Of a stretch of DNA of 53,625 bases, positions 32,881 through 41,436 are shown piece by piece. Source of the stretch: Gordonia lacunae (GTDB taxonomy: Bacteria > Actinomycetota > Actinomycetes > Mycobacteriales > Mycobacteriaceae). The notes under the pieces were generated by a model, which was given only the letters and a program-made list of their open reading frames with translations, searched no databases and was not told the origin of the DNA. The stretch covers positions 1-53,625 of the forward strand of contig NZ_NGFO01000025.1 in NCBI RefSeq assembly GCF_002149015.1. The letters are read 5' to 3'. Position 1 is the first letter of the stretch; each line of letters starts with the position of its first letter. Position numbers and translations under genes: made by a program.

Positions 32881-33585
32881 ATGACAGCAGAGACTGCAAC
32901 TCAAGCCGGTACAGACGCCGAGGCAACGGCCGGGACCCAGACCGAGGATCAGGCCGAAGACGCCGTGCAGAACGCTGCGGACTCCGACGCCGTGGTGACG
33001 AGCGAAGCCACCGTCGCGGAGACCGACGCGGCCGACACCGGCGACGAGGCATCGGATGAGACCGATGACGTCGTCGACAGCGACGACAGCGACGACGCGG
33101 ACTCCGATGATGACGAGGATGATGAAGACCGTCTCGTCGAAGAAGGCGAGATCGCCGGCGATTACCTCGAGCAGCTGCTCGACGTCCTCGACTTCGATGG
33201 CGACATCGATCTCGATGTCGATGGCGACCGGGCGGTCGTCAGCATCGACGGTGGCGACGATCTGACGAAGCTCGTGGGTCGCAAGGGTGAGGTCCTCGAC
33301 GCACTTCAGGAGCTGACGCGCCTCGCAGTCCAGCAGGCGACCGGCGAGCGCAGCCGGCTCATGCTCGACATCGCGCGCTGGCGCTCGGACCGTCGCGATC
33401 GTCTGGCTCGGCTCGGTCGCGAGGTCGCCGAACGGGTGCTGTCGTCGGGTGAGCGCGAGGCGCTGGACCCGATGACTCCGTTCGAACGGAAGATCGTGCA
33501 CGACGCGGTGGCCGTCGTCGACGGCGTCGTCAGCGAGAGCGAGGGCGCGGAGCCCAAGCGTCGCGTGGTGGTCCTCCCCTCGTAG
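32881..33585 (+). CDS. jag: KH/R3H RNA-binding protein Jag (KhpB)
   Basis: ATG at 32881 with AGGTGA six bases upstream gives 234 residues; an in-frame GTG nine bases earlier is possible. The first 90 residues are low-complexity and extremely acidic (runs such as DSDDSDDADSDDDEDDEDR), replacing the Jag-N domain seen in firmicutes. Then a KH domain with LVGRKGEVLDALQ (GxxG) and an R3H domain with PMTPFERKIVHDAV. Binds RNA; linked to cell-wall and division control in other bacteria. The operon ends right after it in a strong terminator. Confidence 0.93.
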   Translation: MTAETATQAGTDAEATAGTQTEDQAEDAVQNAADSDAVVTSEATVAETDAADTGDEASDETDDVVDSDDSDDADSDDDEDDEDRLVEEGEIAGDYLEQLLDVLDFDGDIDLDVDGDRAVVSIDGGDDLTKLVGRKGEVLDALQELTRLAVQQATGERSRLMLDIARWRSDRRDRLARLGREVAERVLSSGEREALDPMTPFERKIVHDAVAVVDGVVSESEGAEPKRRVVVLPS

Positions 33586-33611
33586 TCAGTACTCCCCTCC
33601 CCTGCGGAGGC

Positions 33612-33652
33612 GATCAGGCCCCGACCCAACGGTCGGGGCCTGATCTGTTTTT
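33612..33652 (+). terminator. Strong intrinsic terminator after jag
   Basis: GATCAGGCCCCGACC and GGTCGGGGCCTGATC form a perfect 15-base stem with loop CAAC, followed by TGTTTTTG. This is the clearest Rho-independent terminator in the window and ends the rpmH-jag transcript. Confidence 0.93.
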
Positions 33653-33734
33653 GCTGTCGGTTCGTGTCGCGGGGTGTGGTTGCGAGTACGACGGTGTGCG
33701 TCGGGCGGGACTGGGGGGCTACTTACACCGGTGT

Positions 33735-33750
33735 TGTTTCACGTGAAACA
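33735..33750. other. parS: parS centromere site (perfect)
   Basis: TGTTTCACGTGAAACA is the exact 16-base palindromic ParB-binding consensus. It lies about 2.7 kb from the ParB gene. Confidence 0.97.
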
Positions 33751-34419
33751 CGATCGGTCCGCCATGCGGGTGCTGGAGCAGGCCCATCCCAACAAGCCGT
33801 GTTGTTTCGTCCCTCAGGATTCTGTGCCGGCGTCTACTCCAGGTGGTCGTCCCCCAGGGTGGTGCGCGTCCGCCAACAGCTGGTGCATGCGGACTCCGCG
33901 AGGCCTGCCCTCTTGAGAGAATCGTCCATCCTGCGAGCTGTGTCGGCTGCTCCCAATCGAGACGACGCGACTGGGAGCGCTTGGTCGTGGCCGAACTCTT
34001 CTACGGGATTGCCGGAGCCAGACGCCTGAGGGAGTGCGTTGACCACTGCTCGTAGCTTGCTTGGCCTCGTGGCTGTCTTGGCCTTGTCATTCGGCGGCGG
34101 TCTCAAGGGATACCTCGGGGACGAACCCGGCAGATCGGTGAGGCAGAGCGGCGCGGATCGCACCGGGAGGGCGCGTCAGCAGACTGGGCAGATCGTCGAG
34201 TGCGATGGTGTTGCGCCGACTGTGTGAGCCGCGGCCAGGTTGTCAGTCACGCGCGCGGAGCGTGCCGGCTCTTGATCGGTTGCACTCCCCGCCTCCAGCG
34301 ACAAGCGCCGTTGTTCTCAGTGGAGCGGCACGAGGTGGCCAAGGCTCGGCAACGTGCGTCACGTGACAATTCGATCCCCGGCACCCCGTATGGCCGGTTT
34401 CGCCGAATAACACCGATGT

Positions 34420-34435
34420 TGTTTCACGTGAAACG
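34420..34435. other. parS: parS centromere site
   Basis: TGTTTCACGTGAAACG matches the consensus at 15 of 16 bases (last base). Confidence 0.93.
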
Positions 34436-34475
34436 ACGGACTGTGGCGCGATGTGTACCGTCCGGACCGTGCGCA

Positions 34476-34491
34476 GGTTTCACGTGAAACA
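34476..34491. other. parS: parS centromere site
   Basis: GGTTTCACGTGAAACA matches the consensus at 15 of 16 bases (first base); 56 bases from the previous site and 35 bases before the rsmG start. Confidence 0.93.
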
Positions 34492-34525
34492 CTGGGTGCA
34501 GAGGTCCACCCGAAACGGAGGCGAA

Positions 34526-35233
34526 GTGCCGTCTGACGCACAACCCGAGCACGATCATGATCTGGATGCGTTGGCGGTTCCGCCGGGCGCGGCCGCAGAC
34601 GTGTTCGGCGATCGGCTGAACCTGGCCGTCGACTACTGGCGAATCCTTGCGACCGATGGAATCGATCACGGGTTGATGGGCCCGCGGGAAGTCCCTAGGT
34701 TGTGGGATCGCCATATTCTCAACTGTGGAGTTCTCGGTGAACTCATTTCGGACGGTGCGCGCGTCATCGACATCGGTAGTGGCGCAGGGCTCCCTGGGGT
34801 GCCGCTCGCGATCGCGCGACCAGACCTGTCGATCACGTTGATCGAACCGCTTCTCCGACGCAGCACCTTCTTGGAGCGAACGACAGGGGCGCTGTCGCTC
34901 GACAATGTGATTGTCGTCCGCGGGCGAGCCGAGGAGAAGTCGGTTCGTGCGGCGGTGGGTCTGGCTGACGTGGTGACGTCGCGAGCGGTCGCCCCGCTGG
35001 AGCGACTGTCGAAGTGGTCCGCTCCCCTGGTTCGTCCCGGCGGCCGGATGATAGCCATCAAGGGCTCATCGGCGGCCGAGGAGATTGACCGCGACCGCGC
35101 GGTTGTCGGACGCTCCGGCATCGCGGACCTGTCGGTGCACACGTGCGGGGAGCGGTTTCTGGAGACGCCGACGACGGTCATCGTAGGAACGAAGAACGAG
35201 CGGTCTCGAAGCGGCCGCGCCGGACGGCGTTGA
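34526..35233 (+). CDS. rsmG: 16S rRNA (guanine527-N7)-methyltransferase RsmG
   Basis: GTG at 34526 with GGAGG seven bases upstream gives 235 residues. The SAM-binding motif VIDIGSGAGLPGVPLAI, the GidB opening YWRILATDGIDHGLMGPREVPRLWDRHILN (seen as PREVPRLWDRHILN) and SRAVAPLERLSKW are diagnostic. It methylates G527 of 16S rRNA with S-adenosylmethionine; loss gives low-level streptomycin resistance in other bacteria. Earlier in-frame codons read through parS and are not used. Confidence 0.96.
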   Translation: MPSDAQPEHDHDLDALAVPPGAAADVFGDRLNLAVDYWRILATDGIDHGLMGPREVPRLWDRHILNCGVLGELISDGARVIDIGSGAGLPGVPLAIARPDLSITLIEPLLRRSTFLERTTGALSLDNVIVVRGRAEEKSVRAAVGLADVVTSRAVAPLERLSKWSAPLVRPGGRMIAIKGSSAAEEIDRDRAVVGRSGIADLSVHTCGERFLETPTTVIVGTKNERSRSGRAGRR

Positions 35234-35402
35234 GGAGGCGATCGGATTGGTGTGGAGTCCGCGGAGGGCGCAGAATAGGAAGCGTTCTGTCAGCACCCCT
35301 GAAGGTGCTGCAATCGATGCTTCCGCGGTAGTGGGATCGGCGGCTCCTGCCGGCGACAGTACTAACGCGAGTCCTTACGAGGTCGGTCAAAGGAGTCCAC
35401 GC

Positions 35403-36356
35403 GTGGTCGATCAAGACCCGAATGTTTCACGTGAAACCCCGGCAAGGGGCCGCCCTGGAGTGGATGGGCAGCCGTTCGCCGACACCCCCATCGCCATGGC
35501 CGCAGAACGTGCGAGCCAGGTTCTGACTCCGGGGGGTGCGGGGCAGCTACCCAGACCTCCGCATACGCGCATCATGACGGTTGCCAACCAGAAGGGTGGC
35601 GTCGGTAAGACAACCACGACGGTGAACCTTGCGGCAGGTCTCGCGCTGCGGGGCCTTCGGGTTCTCGTCGTCGATCTCGATCCTCAAGGAAATGCCAGCA
35701 CTGCCCTCGGCATCGATCATCGCGCGCAGGACATCGCCTCGGTGTACGAACTGTTGCTCGGTGAGGTGACGCTGCAGGAAGCCATCCAGGAGTCGCCGAG
35801 TCAGCAGGGCTTGTTCTGCGTCCCGGCGACATTGGATCTGGCCGGAGCCGAGATCGAACTCGTCTCGCTTGTTGCCCGCGAGAACCGCCTGCGGAACGCG
35901 CTGTCCGACGATGTGCTCGCCGAGTACCAGATCGACTATGTGTTCATCGACTGTCCCCCGTCGCTGGGCCTGTTGACCGTGAACGCGATGGTGGCCGCTC
36001 GCGAGGTTCTCATCCCGATCCAGTGCGAGTACTACGCTCTCGAGGGGGTGGGACAGTTGCTGCGCAACATCGAGCTCGTGCAGGCACATCTCAACCGCGA
36101 ACTCCATGTCTCCACGATCGTGCTGACCATGTACGACGGCAGAACAAAGCTGGCCGATCAAGTCGCCGAGGAAGTGCGTCGCCATTTCGGTGACAAGGTA
36201 CTGAGCACGATCATCCCCCGCAGCGTCAAGGTTTCCGAAGCGCCCGGGTATGGCATGACGATCATCGAGTACGACCCGGGTTCTCGAGGCGCGATGAGCT
36301 ACCTGGATGCTGCCCGTGAATTGGCACTACGCGCGTCCGAGGGAGCGACGGCGTGA
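35403..36356 (+). CDS. parA: Chromosome partitioning ATPase ParA
   Basis: GTG at 35403 follows AAAGGAG at eight bases and gives 317 residues; longer frames lack a site. The Walker-type ATPase has the deviant P-loop NQKGGVGKTTTTVNLA, switch VLVVDLDPQGNAS, and DYVFIDCPPSLGLLTVNAM. ParA moves ParB-parS complexes along the nucleoid. The N-terminal tail includes NVSRETP, encoded by a parS site inside the gene; ParA of M. tuberculosis has the same NVSRET in its tail. Followed by parB after 64 bases. Confidence 0.95.
   Translation: MVDQDPNVSRETPARGRPGVDGQPFADTPIAMAAERASQVLTPGGAGQLPRPPHTRIMTVANQKGGVGKTTTTVNLAAGLALRGLRVLVVDLDPQGNASTALGIDHRAQDIASVYELLLGEVTLQEAIQESPSQQGLFCVPATLDLAGAEIELVSLVARENRLRNALSDDVLAEYQIDYVFIDCPPSLGLLTVNAMVAAREVLIPIQCEYYALEGVGQLLRNIELVQAHLNRELHVSTIVLTMYDGRTKLADQVAEEVRRHFGDKVLSTIIPRSVKVSEAPGYGMTIIEYDPGSRGAMSYLDAARELALRASEGATA
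35423..35438. other. parS: parS site inside the parA coding sequence
   Basis: TGTTTCACGTGAAACC matches 15 of 16 consensus bases and encodes Val-Ser-Arg-Glu-Thr near codon 8 of parA. ParB binding here could also influence parAB transcription. Confidence 0.93.
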
Positions 36357-36420
36357 CATGTCACTCCCCCGGTTCACGTGAATCGCTGACCGAGCCCGAC
36401 CACCGCGAAAGGGAGCACCA

Positions 36421-37473
36421 ATGAGTCAACGGGACACTGCTCAGCGACGAGGCGGACTCGGTCGTGGTTTGGCCGCACTGATTCCCACCGGGCCGGCCGA
36501 CGATCAGTCGGGCGCGCCTCGTCTCGGCAATGCTGCGGCCGACGTCGTGATCGGCAAAGGTCCGACGAGCATCGGTGACGTCGCCAAGGACTCGTCAACC
36601 GCCACCGCGGCCGTCGCAGGAACGCAGCCGCTCAGTCCCGAAGAGGCGGGTGCGGTCTACCGCGAACTGCCCCCGAAGGAAATCCAGCCCAACCCGAATC
36701 AGCCCCGAACGGTCTTCGATGACGAGGCGATGGCCGAGCTCGTGCACTCGATCCGGGAGTTCGGGCTCATGCAGCCCATCGTGGTGCGGCGCCTCAAGAA
36801 GCCCACAGCGGACGGGATCGGCTACCAGATCGTCATGGGTGAGCGCCGCTGGCGGGCCAGCCAGGAGGCCGGGCTCGAGGCGATTCCCGCTATCGTCCGT
36901 GAGACACCCGACGGCGACATGCTGCGGGACGCATTGCTCGAGAACATCCATCGCGCGCAACTCAACCCCCTCGAAGAAGCCGCGGCCTATCAACAGCTTC
37001 TCGAGGAGTTCGGGGTCACGCACGAAGAGCTCGCGTCCCGCCTCGGCCGCTCCCGGCCGCTGATCAGCAACATGATCCGGCTACTCAAATTGCCGATCCC
37101 CGTGCAACGCCGGGTAGCCGCCGGGGTGCTGTCGGCCGGCCACGCCCGCGCTCTCCTCTCCCTCGAGACCGGGAGCGACGCGCAGGAGGCACTCGCCGCG
37201 CGGATCGTCGCCGAAGGTCTGTCCGTACGGGCGACGGAAGAGGCGGTCACACTCGCCAATCGCGGAGACGGGCCGGAAGCAAAGTCTCCGACTGCCCCGA
37301 AGCGTCGACCGATGCAGATGCCGGGACTGCAGGATCTGGCGGAGAGACTGTCCGACAGTCTGGACACCAGGGTTACAGTCAGTCTAGGAAAAAGAAAAGG
37401 CAAGATCGTGGTGGAGTTCGGCTCGGTCGACGACCTGGAACGCATTGTTCAGTTCATCGATCCGAAGAAGTGA
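36421..37473 (+). CDS. parB: Chromosome partitioning protein ParB
   Basis: The 350-residue protein begins with the ParA-stimulating GGLGRGLAALIP motif, then the CTP-binding/hydrolysis motifs GERRWRAS and ENIHRAQLNPLEEAAAYQ, a helix-turn-helix (EELASRLGRSRPLISNMIRL) that reads parS, and a C-terminal dimerisation domain (GKRKGKIVVEFGSVDDLERI). It loads at parS as a CTP clamp and spreads. AAGGGAG precedes the ATG. Confidence 0.97.
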   Translation: MSQRDTAQRRGGLGRGLAALIPTGPADDQSGAPRLGNAAADVVIGKGPTSIGDVAKDSSTATAAVAGTQPLSPEEAGAVYRELPPKEIQPNPNQPRTVFDDEAMAELVHSIREFGLMQPIVVRRLKKPTADGIGYQIVMGERRWRASQEAGLEAIPAIVRETPDGDMLRDALLENIHRAQLNPLEEAAAYQQLLEEFGVTHEELASRLGRSRPLISNMIRLLKLPIPVQRRVAAGVLSAGHARALLSLETGSDAQEALAARIVAEGLSVRATEEAVTLANRGDGPEAKSPTAPKRRPMQMPGLQDLAERLSDSLDTRVTVSLGKRKGKIVVEFGSVDDLERIVQFIDPKK

Positions 37474-37621
37474 ATTCCGGCGCGAGTTCTCCGGTACCAC
37501 CTAGACGCGGAAGTAATGTCACTGTGACGATCGAGGAATCCGACGGGCGCGTTCGCGACGAAAAGTGTTGTTGCTCAGCTATTTTCGTCGGATCAGGCGG
37601 GTACACCCGGAGAACGCTGAC

Positions 37622-38458
37622 ATGAGTGTGTCCGTCACTCGCTTGGATCTGGGATCCTTCGGGTCGCTGCCCCAGCACACCCGCAAATGCGTCTTCTGGG
37701 AAGTGGAGCCGGCGACCGAGTCGAGCCGCGCCGCCGGTATGACATCGGCAGGCCGGACCGACTTCGAGCCGTACGAGAGCGAGTTCGACAAAGAGGCGTG
37801 GATCTCGGGTCTGCTCCTCGAGTGGGGGGCATGCGGTCAGGTCGCGATCGAGTCGGGCACGAACAGTGTCGTCGGGACGGCCTTCTACGCTCCGCCGAAT
37901 CGTGTTCCCCGGTCACAGCACTTCCCCACTTCGCCGGTCAGTCACGACGCAGTGCTGCTCACCAGTATCCGCACCGAGCCCGGGTACGACGAGGTGGCCA
38001 CCATCCTGTTGGACGCGGTGCTGGGAGATCTGATTCGACGCGGGGTGCGAGCGGTAGAGTCGTTCGGTCTCGTACGGAACGGGACCGGCGCGGTTCCGTT
38101 CGAGTCGGTCGAAGGTTCCGGCGGACTGGCCGATGAGCTCGAACTCTGGTCGGATGAGGCCATCGTCGAAGTCGCCCGCGAGATCCTCGACGATCCGCAA
38201 TCCAACCTCTGCACATCCTGCATGAACGACGCGTCGTTCCTGAAGGACTCGGGATTCGACGTCGTGTCGTCGCACCAGCGTTTTCCGCGGTTCCGCCTCG
38301 AGCTCGACGAGGGTCTCGGCTGGAAGTTCGAAGTCGAGAGCGCACTGCAGAAGCTGGTGGTGATGGCGCAGATCGATCTGGCGGGACGGCAGCAGACGGC
38401 GGTCCCGGTGGGAGCCGGGCCGCATCGGTCAGCGGGAGCTGTTCTCCGCTGCCAGTAG
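37622..38458 (+). CDS. Acetyltransferase-like protein next to parB (Rv3916c-type)
   Basis: ATG at 37622 with GGAGA nine bases upstream gives 278 residues. The layout corresponds by position to Rv3916c of M. tuberculosis. There is a weak GNAT-like core (HDAVLLTSIRTEPGYDEVATILLD, read as VLLTSIRTEP then ILLDAVLGDLIRRGVRAVE), a conserved Cys pair LCTSCMNDASFL and FRLELD near the end. Function is not known. Its 3' end overlaps the convergent cwlM by 30 bases. Confidence 0.75.
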   Translation: MSVSVTRLDLGSFGSLPQHTRKCVFWEVEPATESSRAAGMTSAGRTDFEPYESEFDKEAWISGLLLEWGACGQVAIESGTNSVVGTAFYAPPNRVPRSQHFPTSPVSHDAVLLTSIRTEPGYDEVATILLDAVLGDLIRRGVRAVESFGLVRNGTGAVPFESVEGSGGLADELELWSDEAIVEVAREILDDPQSNLCTSCMNDASFLKDSGFDVVSSHQRFPRFRLELDEGLGWKFEVESALQKLVVMAQIDLAGRQQTAVPVGAGPHRSAGAVLRCQ

Positions 38459-39607
38459 ATCCGCGAAAGTGTAAGTGCCCGTAGGACGATCGTCCTGGTC
38501 GAGCAGGTACAGCCGTTTGACGGCGACCACGATGGCGTCTGCGATGACATTCCGCCAGTCCGAATCCCCTAGCACCGCAGCGTCGTCGGGGTTCGTGATG
38601 TAGCCGACGTCGATGAGGGCCACGGGCATCTTCGTGAGTCGCAGGACATCCCAGGTGCGCTCATGGGTCCGGCAATCCGACAACGGCGTACGTGCCGCGA
38701 TCTCCCGCTGGATGAAGCCGGCGAGGTTGCGACCGATCGTCGAATACGAGTGACCGTTGCCGAAGTAGAACGACGCCACGCCGTTCGCGTGTGGGTTCCG
38801 GTAGTGCCCACAGCGCAGCGAGATCATCAGGTCGGCGTCCATCAGATTGGCGACGCGAGCGCGCTCGTCGTCGCCGGGGCGTCCGCGCCCGTCGTGGGAC
38901 AGGAAGGTCTGCATGCCCGCGGCCGCCATTCGGCCTTCGAGGCGGGCACCCAGATCCCACAGCAGTTCGGATTCGCGATCGGCGACCTCACCCGTCGACA
39001 GCGCGTGCAGTCCGCCCGAGCCGGGATCGATGAGAATGCGCTTCCCGGACAGTTGGGGTCCGGATCGACGGACGTGCTCTTCCTCGCGGATGGCGTACGG
39101 CGAGCCGCCGGTCACGCGCGTTCCGAGTAGTTCGAGCGAACGCAGGGTGGCCGGCCCACAGATTCCGTCGGAGGCGAGACCGTACTCGCTCTGGTACAGG
39201 GCCACCGCATTGTGGGTGGTCAGGCCGAAGATGCCGTCGACGAGCGAGGTGAAATACCCGAGATTCTGGAGCCGGCTCTGCAGGGTGGCGACATCGTCGC
39301 CGACCATCGGGGCCGACAGCTGGTAGGACAGCACCCGCGCTCCGAGGCGGTAGGACGCCTCTCGCAGAACGCGGTAGGTGGCCGGGCCGACGATGCCGTC
39401 GACGATCAGTCCCCGCTCCTGCTGGAACGCTCGGACCGCCCGGTCGCAGGCTTCATCGAACACGGCTTCCGGGGGAATCCATCCGTTCGTCGTACCGCCG
39501 TGAGCGGTACTCGAGGATCCCTCGTCGGGCAACAGACCGCGTCCGACCAAGATGGCGCGGATCTCGGCCACCGCCGAGCCGTGATCACCAAGTCGGAACA
39601 ATGGCAT
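38429..39607 (-). CDS. cwlM: CwlM-like amidase-fold regulator of peptidoglycan synthesis
   Basis: ATG at 39607 after GAGGGGTGACG gives 392 residues, without a signal peptide. Two peptidoglycan-binding-like repeats (FQQERGLIVDGIVGPATYRVL; YQSEYGLASDGICGPATLRSL, each about 60 residues) precede an Amidase_3 domain. Zinc ligands look lost: the DPGHGG motif reads DPGSGG, and the catalytic Glu near the end reads Asp in VALIDVGYITN. In mycobacteria CwlM is a cytoplasmic PknB-phosphorylated activator of MurA and a MurJ regulator rather than an amidase; the missing ligands support the same role here. It follows trxA after a 270-base gap that carries its own promoter-like inverted repeat. Confidence 0.92.
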   Translation of the reverse strand: MPLFRLGDHGSAVAEIRAILVGRGLLPDEGSSSTAHGGTTNGWIPPEAVFDEACDRAVRAFQQERGLIVDGIVGPATYRVLREASYRLGARVLSYQLSAPMVGDDVATLQSRLQNLGYFTSLVDGIFGLTTHNAVALYQSEYGLASDGICGPATLRSLELLGTRVTGGSPYAIREEEHVRRSGPQLSGKRILIDPGSGGLHALSTGEVADRESELLWDLGARLEGRMAAAGMQTFLSHDGRGRPGDDERARVANLMDADLMISLRCGHYRNPHANGVASFYFGNGHSYSTIGRNLAGFIQREIAARTPLSDCRTHERTWDVLRLTKMPVALIDVGYITNPDDAAVLGDSDWRNVIADAIVVAVKRLYLLDQDDRPTGTYTFADLLAAENSSR

Positions 39608-39656
39608 GTCGTCACCCCTCGTACGAATCGCGGCAGGTGCGGCTCTGCGCGATGTT

Positions 39657-39680
39657 CGGTGTACGCCAAGCGGTACACCG
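39657..39680. promoter_or_regulatory. Inverted repeat CGGTGTAC-N8-GTACACCG over putative cwlM promoter
   Basis: The arms are perfect over eight bases. On the minus strand TTGACC abuts the repeat as a -35 element and TACACC, 16 bases on, is a plausible -10 within it, 50-73 bases before the cwlM ATG. A regulator bound here would block the promoter; a leader hairpin is the alternative. The rest of the 39608-39877 gap shows nothing recognisable. Confidence 0.5.
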
Positions 39681-39877
39681 GTCAAACGTCAGCCTGCATT
39701 CTCGCAGCTGGACTTCACTACACCAAACTGCCCACGGTCGAGTCGCTCCGACTCCGGGCACGGGGGTCTCCGGTCGAGACCACGGCCGACACTACCAACG
39801 CGAACAGTCCGCGGGTGGAACGGAAGCGTCGTTCACCCGTCGGACTGTCGCGGCGGTATGGAGAAAACAGCAGGTCG

Positions 39878-40216
39878 TCAGGCCGACTGGCCGACGACTG
39901 AATCCAGCTCTCGCAGCAGGGCGGCCTTGCCCTTGGCGCCGACGATCGTCTTCACCGGCTGACCCTTGTCGAACAGGATCATGGTCGGTATCGACATGAT
40001 CTGGAAGTCACGTGCGGTCGACGGGCTCTCGTCGACGTCGAGCTTGGCCACGGTCAGCTTGTCGCCGTGGTCGCGAGCGATCTCCTCGAGGACCGGGGCG
40101 ACCATGCGGCAGGGACCGCACCAGGTGGCCCAGAAATCCACCAGAACCGGCTTGTCGGCGCCCAGAACGGCGTCCTTGAACGTGGTGTCGGTGACGGCGA
40201 CGGTGTGTGCACCCAT
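39878..40216 (-). CDS. trxA: Thioredoxin
   Basis: The 112-residue protein has VDFWATWCGPCRMVAPVLEE with the redox-active CGPC pair, cis-Pro in SIPTMILF and GAKGKAALLREL. It corresponds to TrxC of M. tuberculosis by position. Reduces disulfides using TrxB. The start has AAGGAGGTCAC upstream. Confidence 0.97.
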   Translation of the reverse strand: MGAHTVAVTDTTFKDAVLGADKPVLVDFWATWCGPCRMVAPVLEEIARDHGDKLTVAKLDVDESPSTARDFQIMSIPTMILFDKGQPVKTIVGAKGKAALLRELDSVVGQSA

Positions 40217-40275
40217 GATGTGACCTCCTTGGTCGGACCGGGCAGCGATGGCCCGGGTGGAATGTGGTTGACGGC

Positions 40276-41292
40276 TCAGGCAGGTGCCTGAACACCGTCG
40301 ATCTCGGAAACGGCGGCCGCTTCGGCGTCGTCGACGGTGAGGTCGGCGGCTTCGCCCTGCTCGGCCAGCCAGCGCTCGGCGTCGATGGCGGCCGAACAGC
40401 CACTGCCGGCGGCTGTGATGGCCTGACGGTAGGTGTGGTCCACGAGGTCACCCGCGGCGAACACACCGGGCAGCGAGGTGAGCGTGGTGCGTCCCTGGAC
40501 GAGGACGTAACCCTCGGGGTCCAGGTCGACCTGTCCGCGGACCAACTCGCTACGCGGGTCGTGGCCGATCGCGACGAACATGCCGGTCACGTCGAGGGTG
40601 CTGACCTCGCCGGTCCGCGTGTCCTCGACCTTCAGGCCCGACACCGAACCGTCGCCGACGACGGACTGAACGGCGGCGTTGGTCACAAACCGGATCTTGT
40701 CGTTGGCGCGTGCGCGCTCGAGCATGATCTTCGACGCCCGGAACTCGTCACGGCGGTGGACGAGAGTGACGCTGCGCGCGAACTTGGTGAGGAAGGTGGC
40801 TTCCTCCATCGCGGAGTCGCCACCGCCGATGACGGCGATGTCCTGATCCTTGAAGAAGAATCCGTCACAGGTCGCACACGCCGACACTCCACGCCCGAGG
40901 AGCTGCTGCTCCCCCTCGACGCCGAGGTAGCGCGCGGCGGCGCCCATGGCGAGGATGACCGCGCGGGCCCGATGGACCTCGCCGCCGACCTCGACTTCTT
41001 TGATCCGGCCGGACAGCCGGACCGTGTCTACGTCCTCCATGCGCAGGTCGGCACCGAATCGGATCGCCTGCTCGCGCATCTCGTCCATCAACGCCGGACC
41101 CTGGATGCCGGTCTGGAAACCGGGGAAGTTCTCCACCTCGGTGGTCGTCATCAGGGCGCCGCCGAACTGGGTGCCCTCGAAGACGATGGGAGATAGCTCG
41201 GCGCGCGCGGCGTAGATCGCTGCGGTGTACCCGGCAGGACCAGATCCGATGATGATCAACTCGTGGATCTGCTGGGTCTCTGGCTGGCTCAC
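40276..41292 (-). CDS. trxB: Thioredoxin-disulfide reductase
   Basis: The 338-residue flavoprotein has FAD motif IIIGSGPAGYTAAIYAARA, the active CATC in GVSACATCDGFF, NADPH motif GGGDSAMEEA, HRRDEFRAS for the 2'-phosphate, and AAGDLVDHTYRQAITAAGSG contacting FAD. Electrons pass from NADPH to thioredoxin, whose gene follows 59 bases on. Confidence 0.97.
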   Translation of the reverse strand: MSQPETQQIHELIIIGSGPAGYTAAIYAARAELSPIVFEGTQFGGALMTTTEVENFPGFQTGIQGPALMDEMREQAIRFGADLRMEDVDTVRLSGRIKEVEVGGEVHRARAVILAMGAAARYLGVEGEQQLLGRGVSACATCDGFFFKDQDIAVIGGGDSAMEEATFLTKFARSVTLVHRRDEFRASKIMLERARANDKIRFVTNAAVQSVVGDGSVSGLKVEDTRTGEVSTLDVTGMFVAIGHDPRSELVRGQVDLDPEGYVLVQGRTTLTSLPGVFAAGDLVDHTYRQAITAAGSGCSAAIDAERWLAEQGEAADLTVDDAEAAAVSEIDGVQAPA

Positions 41293-41319
41293 TTGTCCTC
41301 CGTGCTGTGGGTTGAGCGA

Positions 41320-41342
41320 GACCCGCCCAGTCCAGGCGGGTC
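41320..41342 (-). terminator. Hairpin between rsmA and trxB
   Basis: GACCCGCC and GGCGGGTC form a perfect 8-base stem with a 7-base loop, between the rsmA-like stop and the trxB start. No T-run. Could end the sigM-rsmA message or sit in the trxB leader. Confidence 0.4.
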
Positions 41343-41436
41343 ACGGCTGCTTCAACACCAGGGTAAGCGGAGATGTTCCCGCGGACGCGCCGCGTGTCCC
41401 GGCGGGCGGCGCCTGCGTCTCCATGGGCCCCGCCGA

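Larger units (their letters stand above)
33653..34525. other. Gene-poor region carrying parS sites
   Basis: About 870 bases between the jag terminator and rsmG contain no convincing gene. Base composition is less GC-biased than in the neighbours. It holds three parS sites. A 62-codon TTG-start frame (34039-34227) with a hydrophobic beginning LLGLVAVLALSFGGG is the only remotely gene-like piece. Confidence 0.7.

Noticed and set aside
34039..34227. 62-codon frame with hydrophobic N-terminus
   Set aside because: TTG start, no clear conservation signal, and codon use unlike neighbouring genes; mentioned only as a possibility.
36369..36384. Fifth parS-like site (GGTTCACGTGAATC) before parB
   Set aside because: CACGTG core is kept but about four to five of the sixteen consensus bases differ; too degenerate to call.
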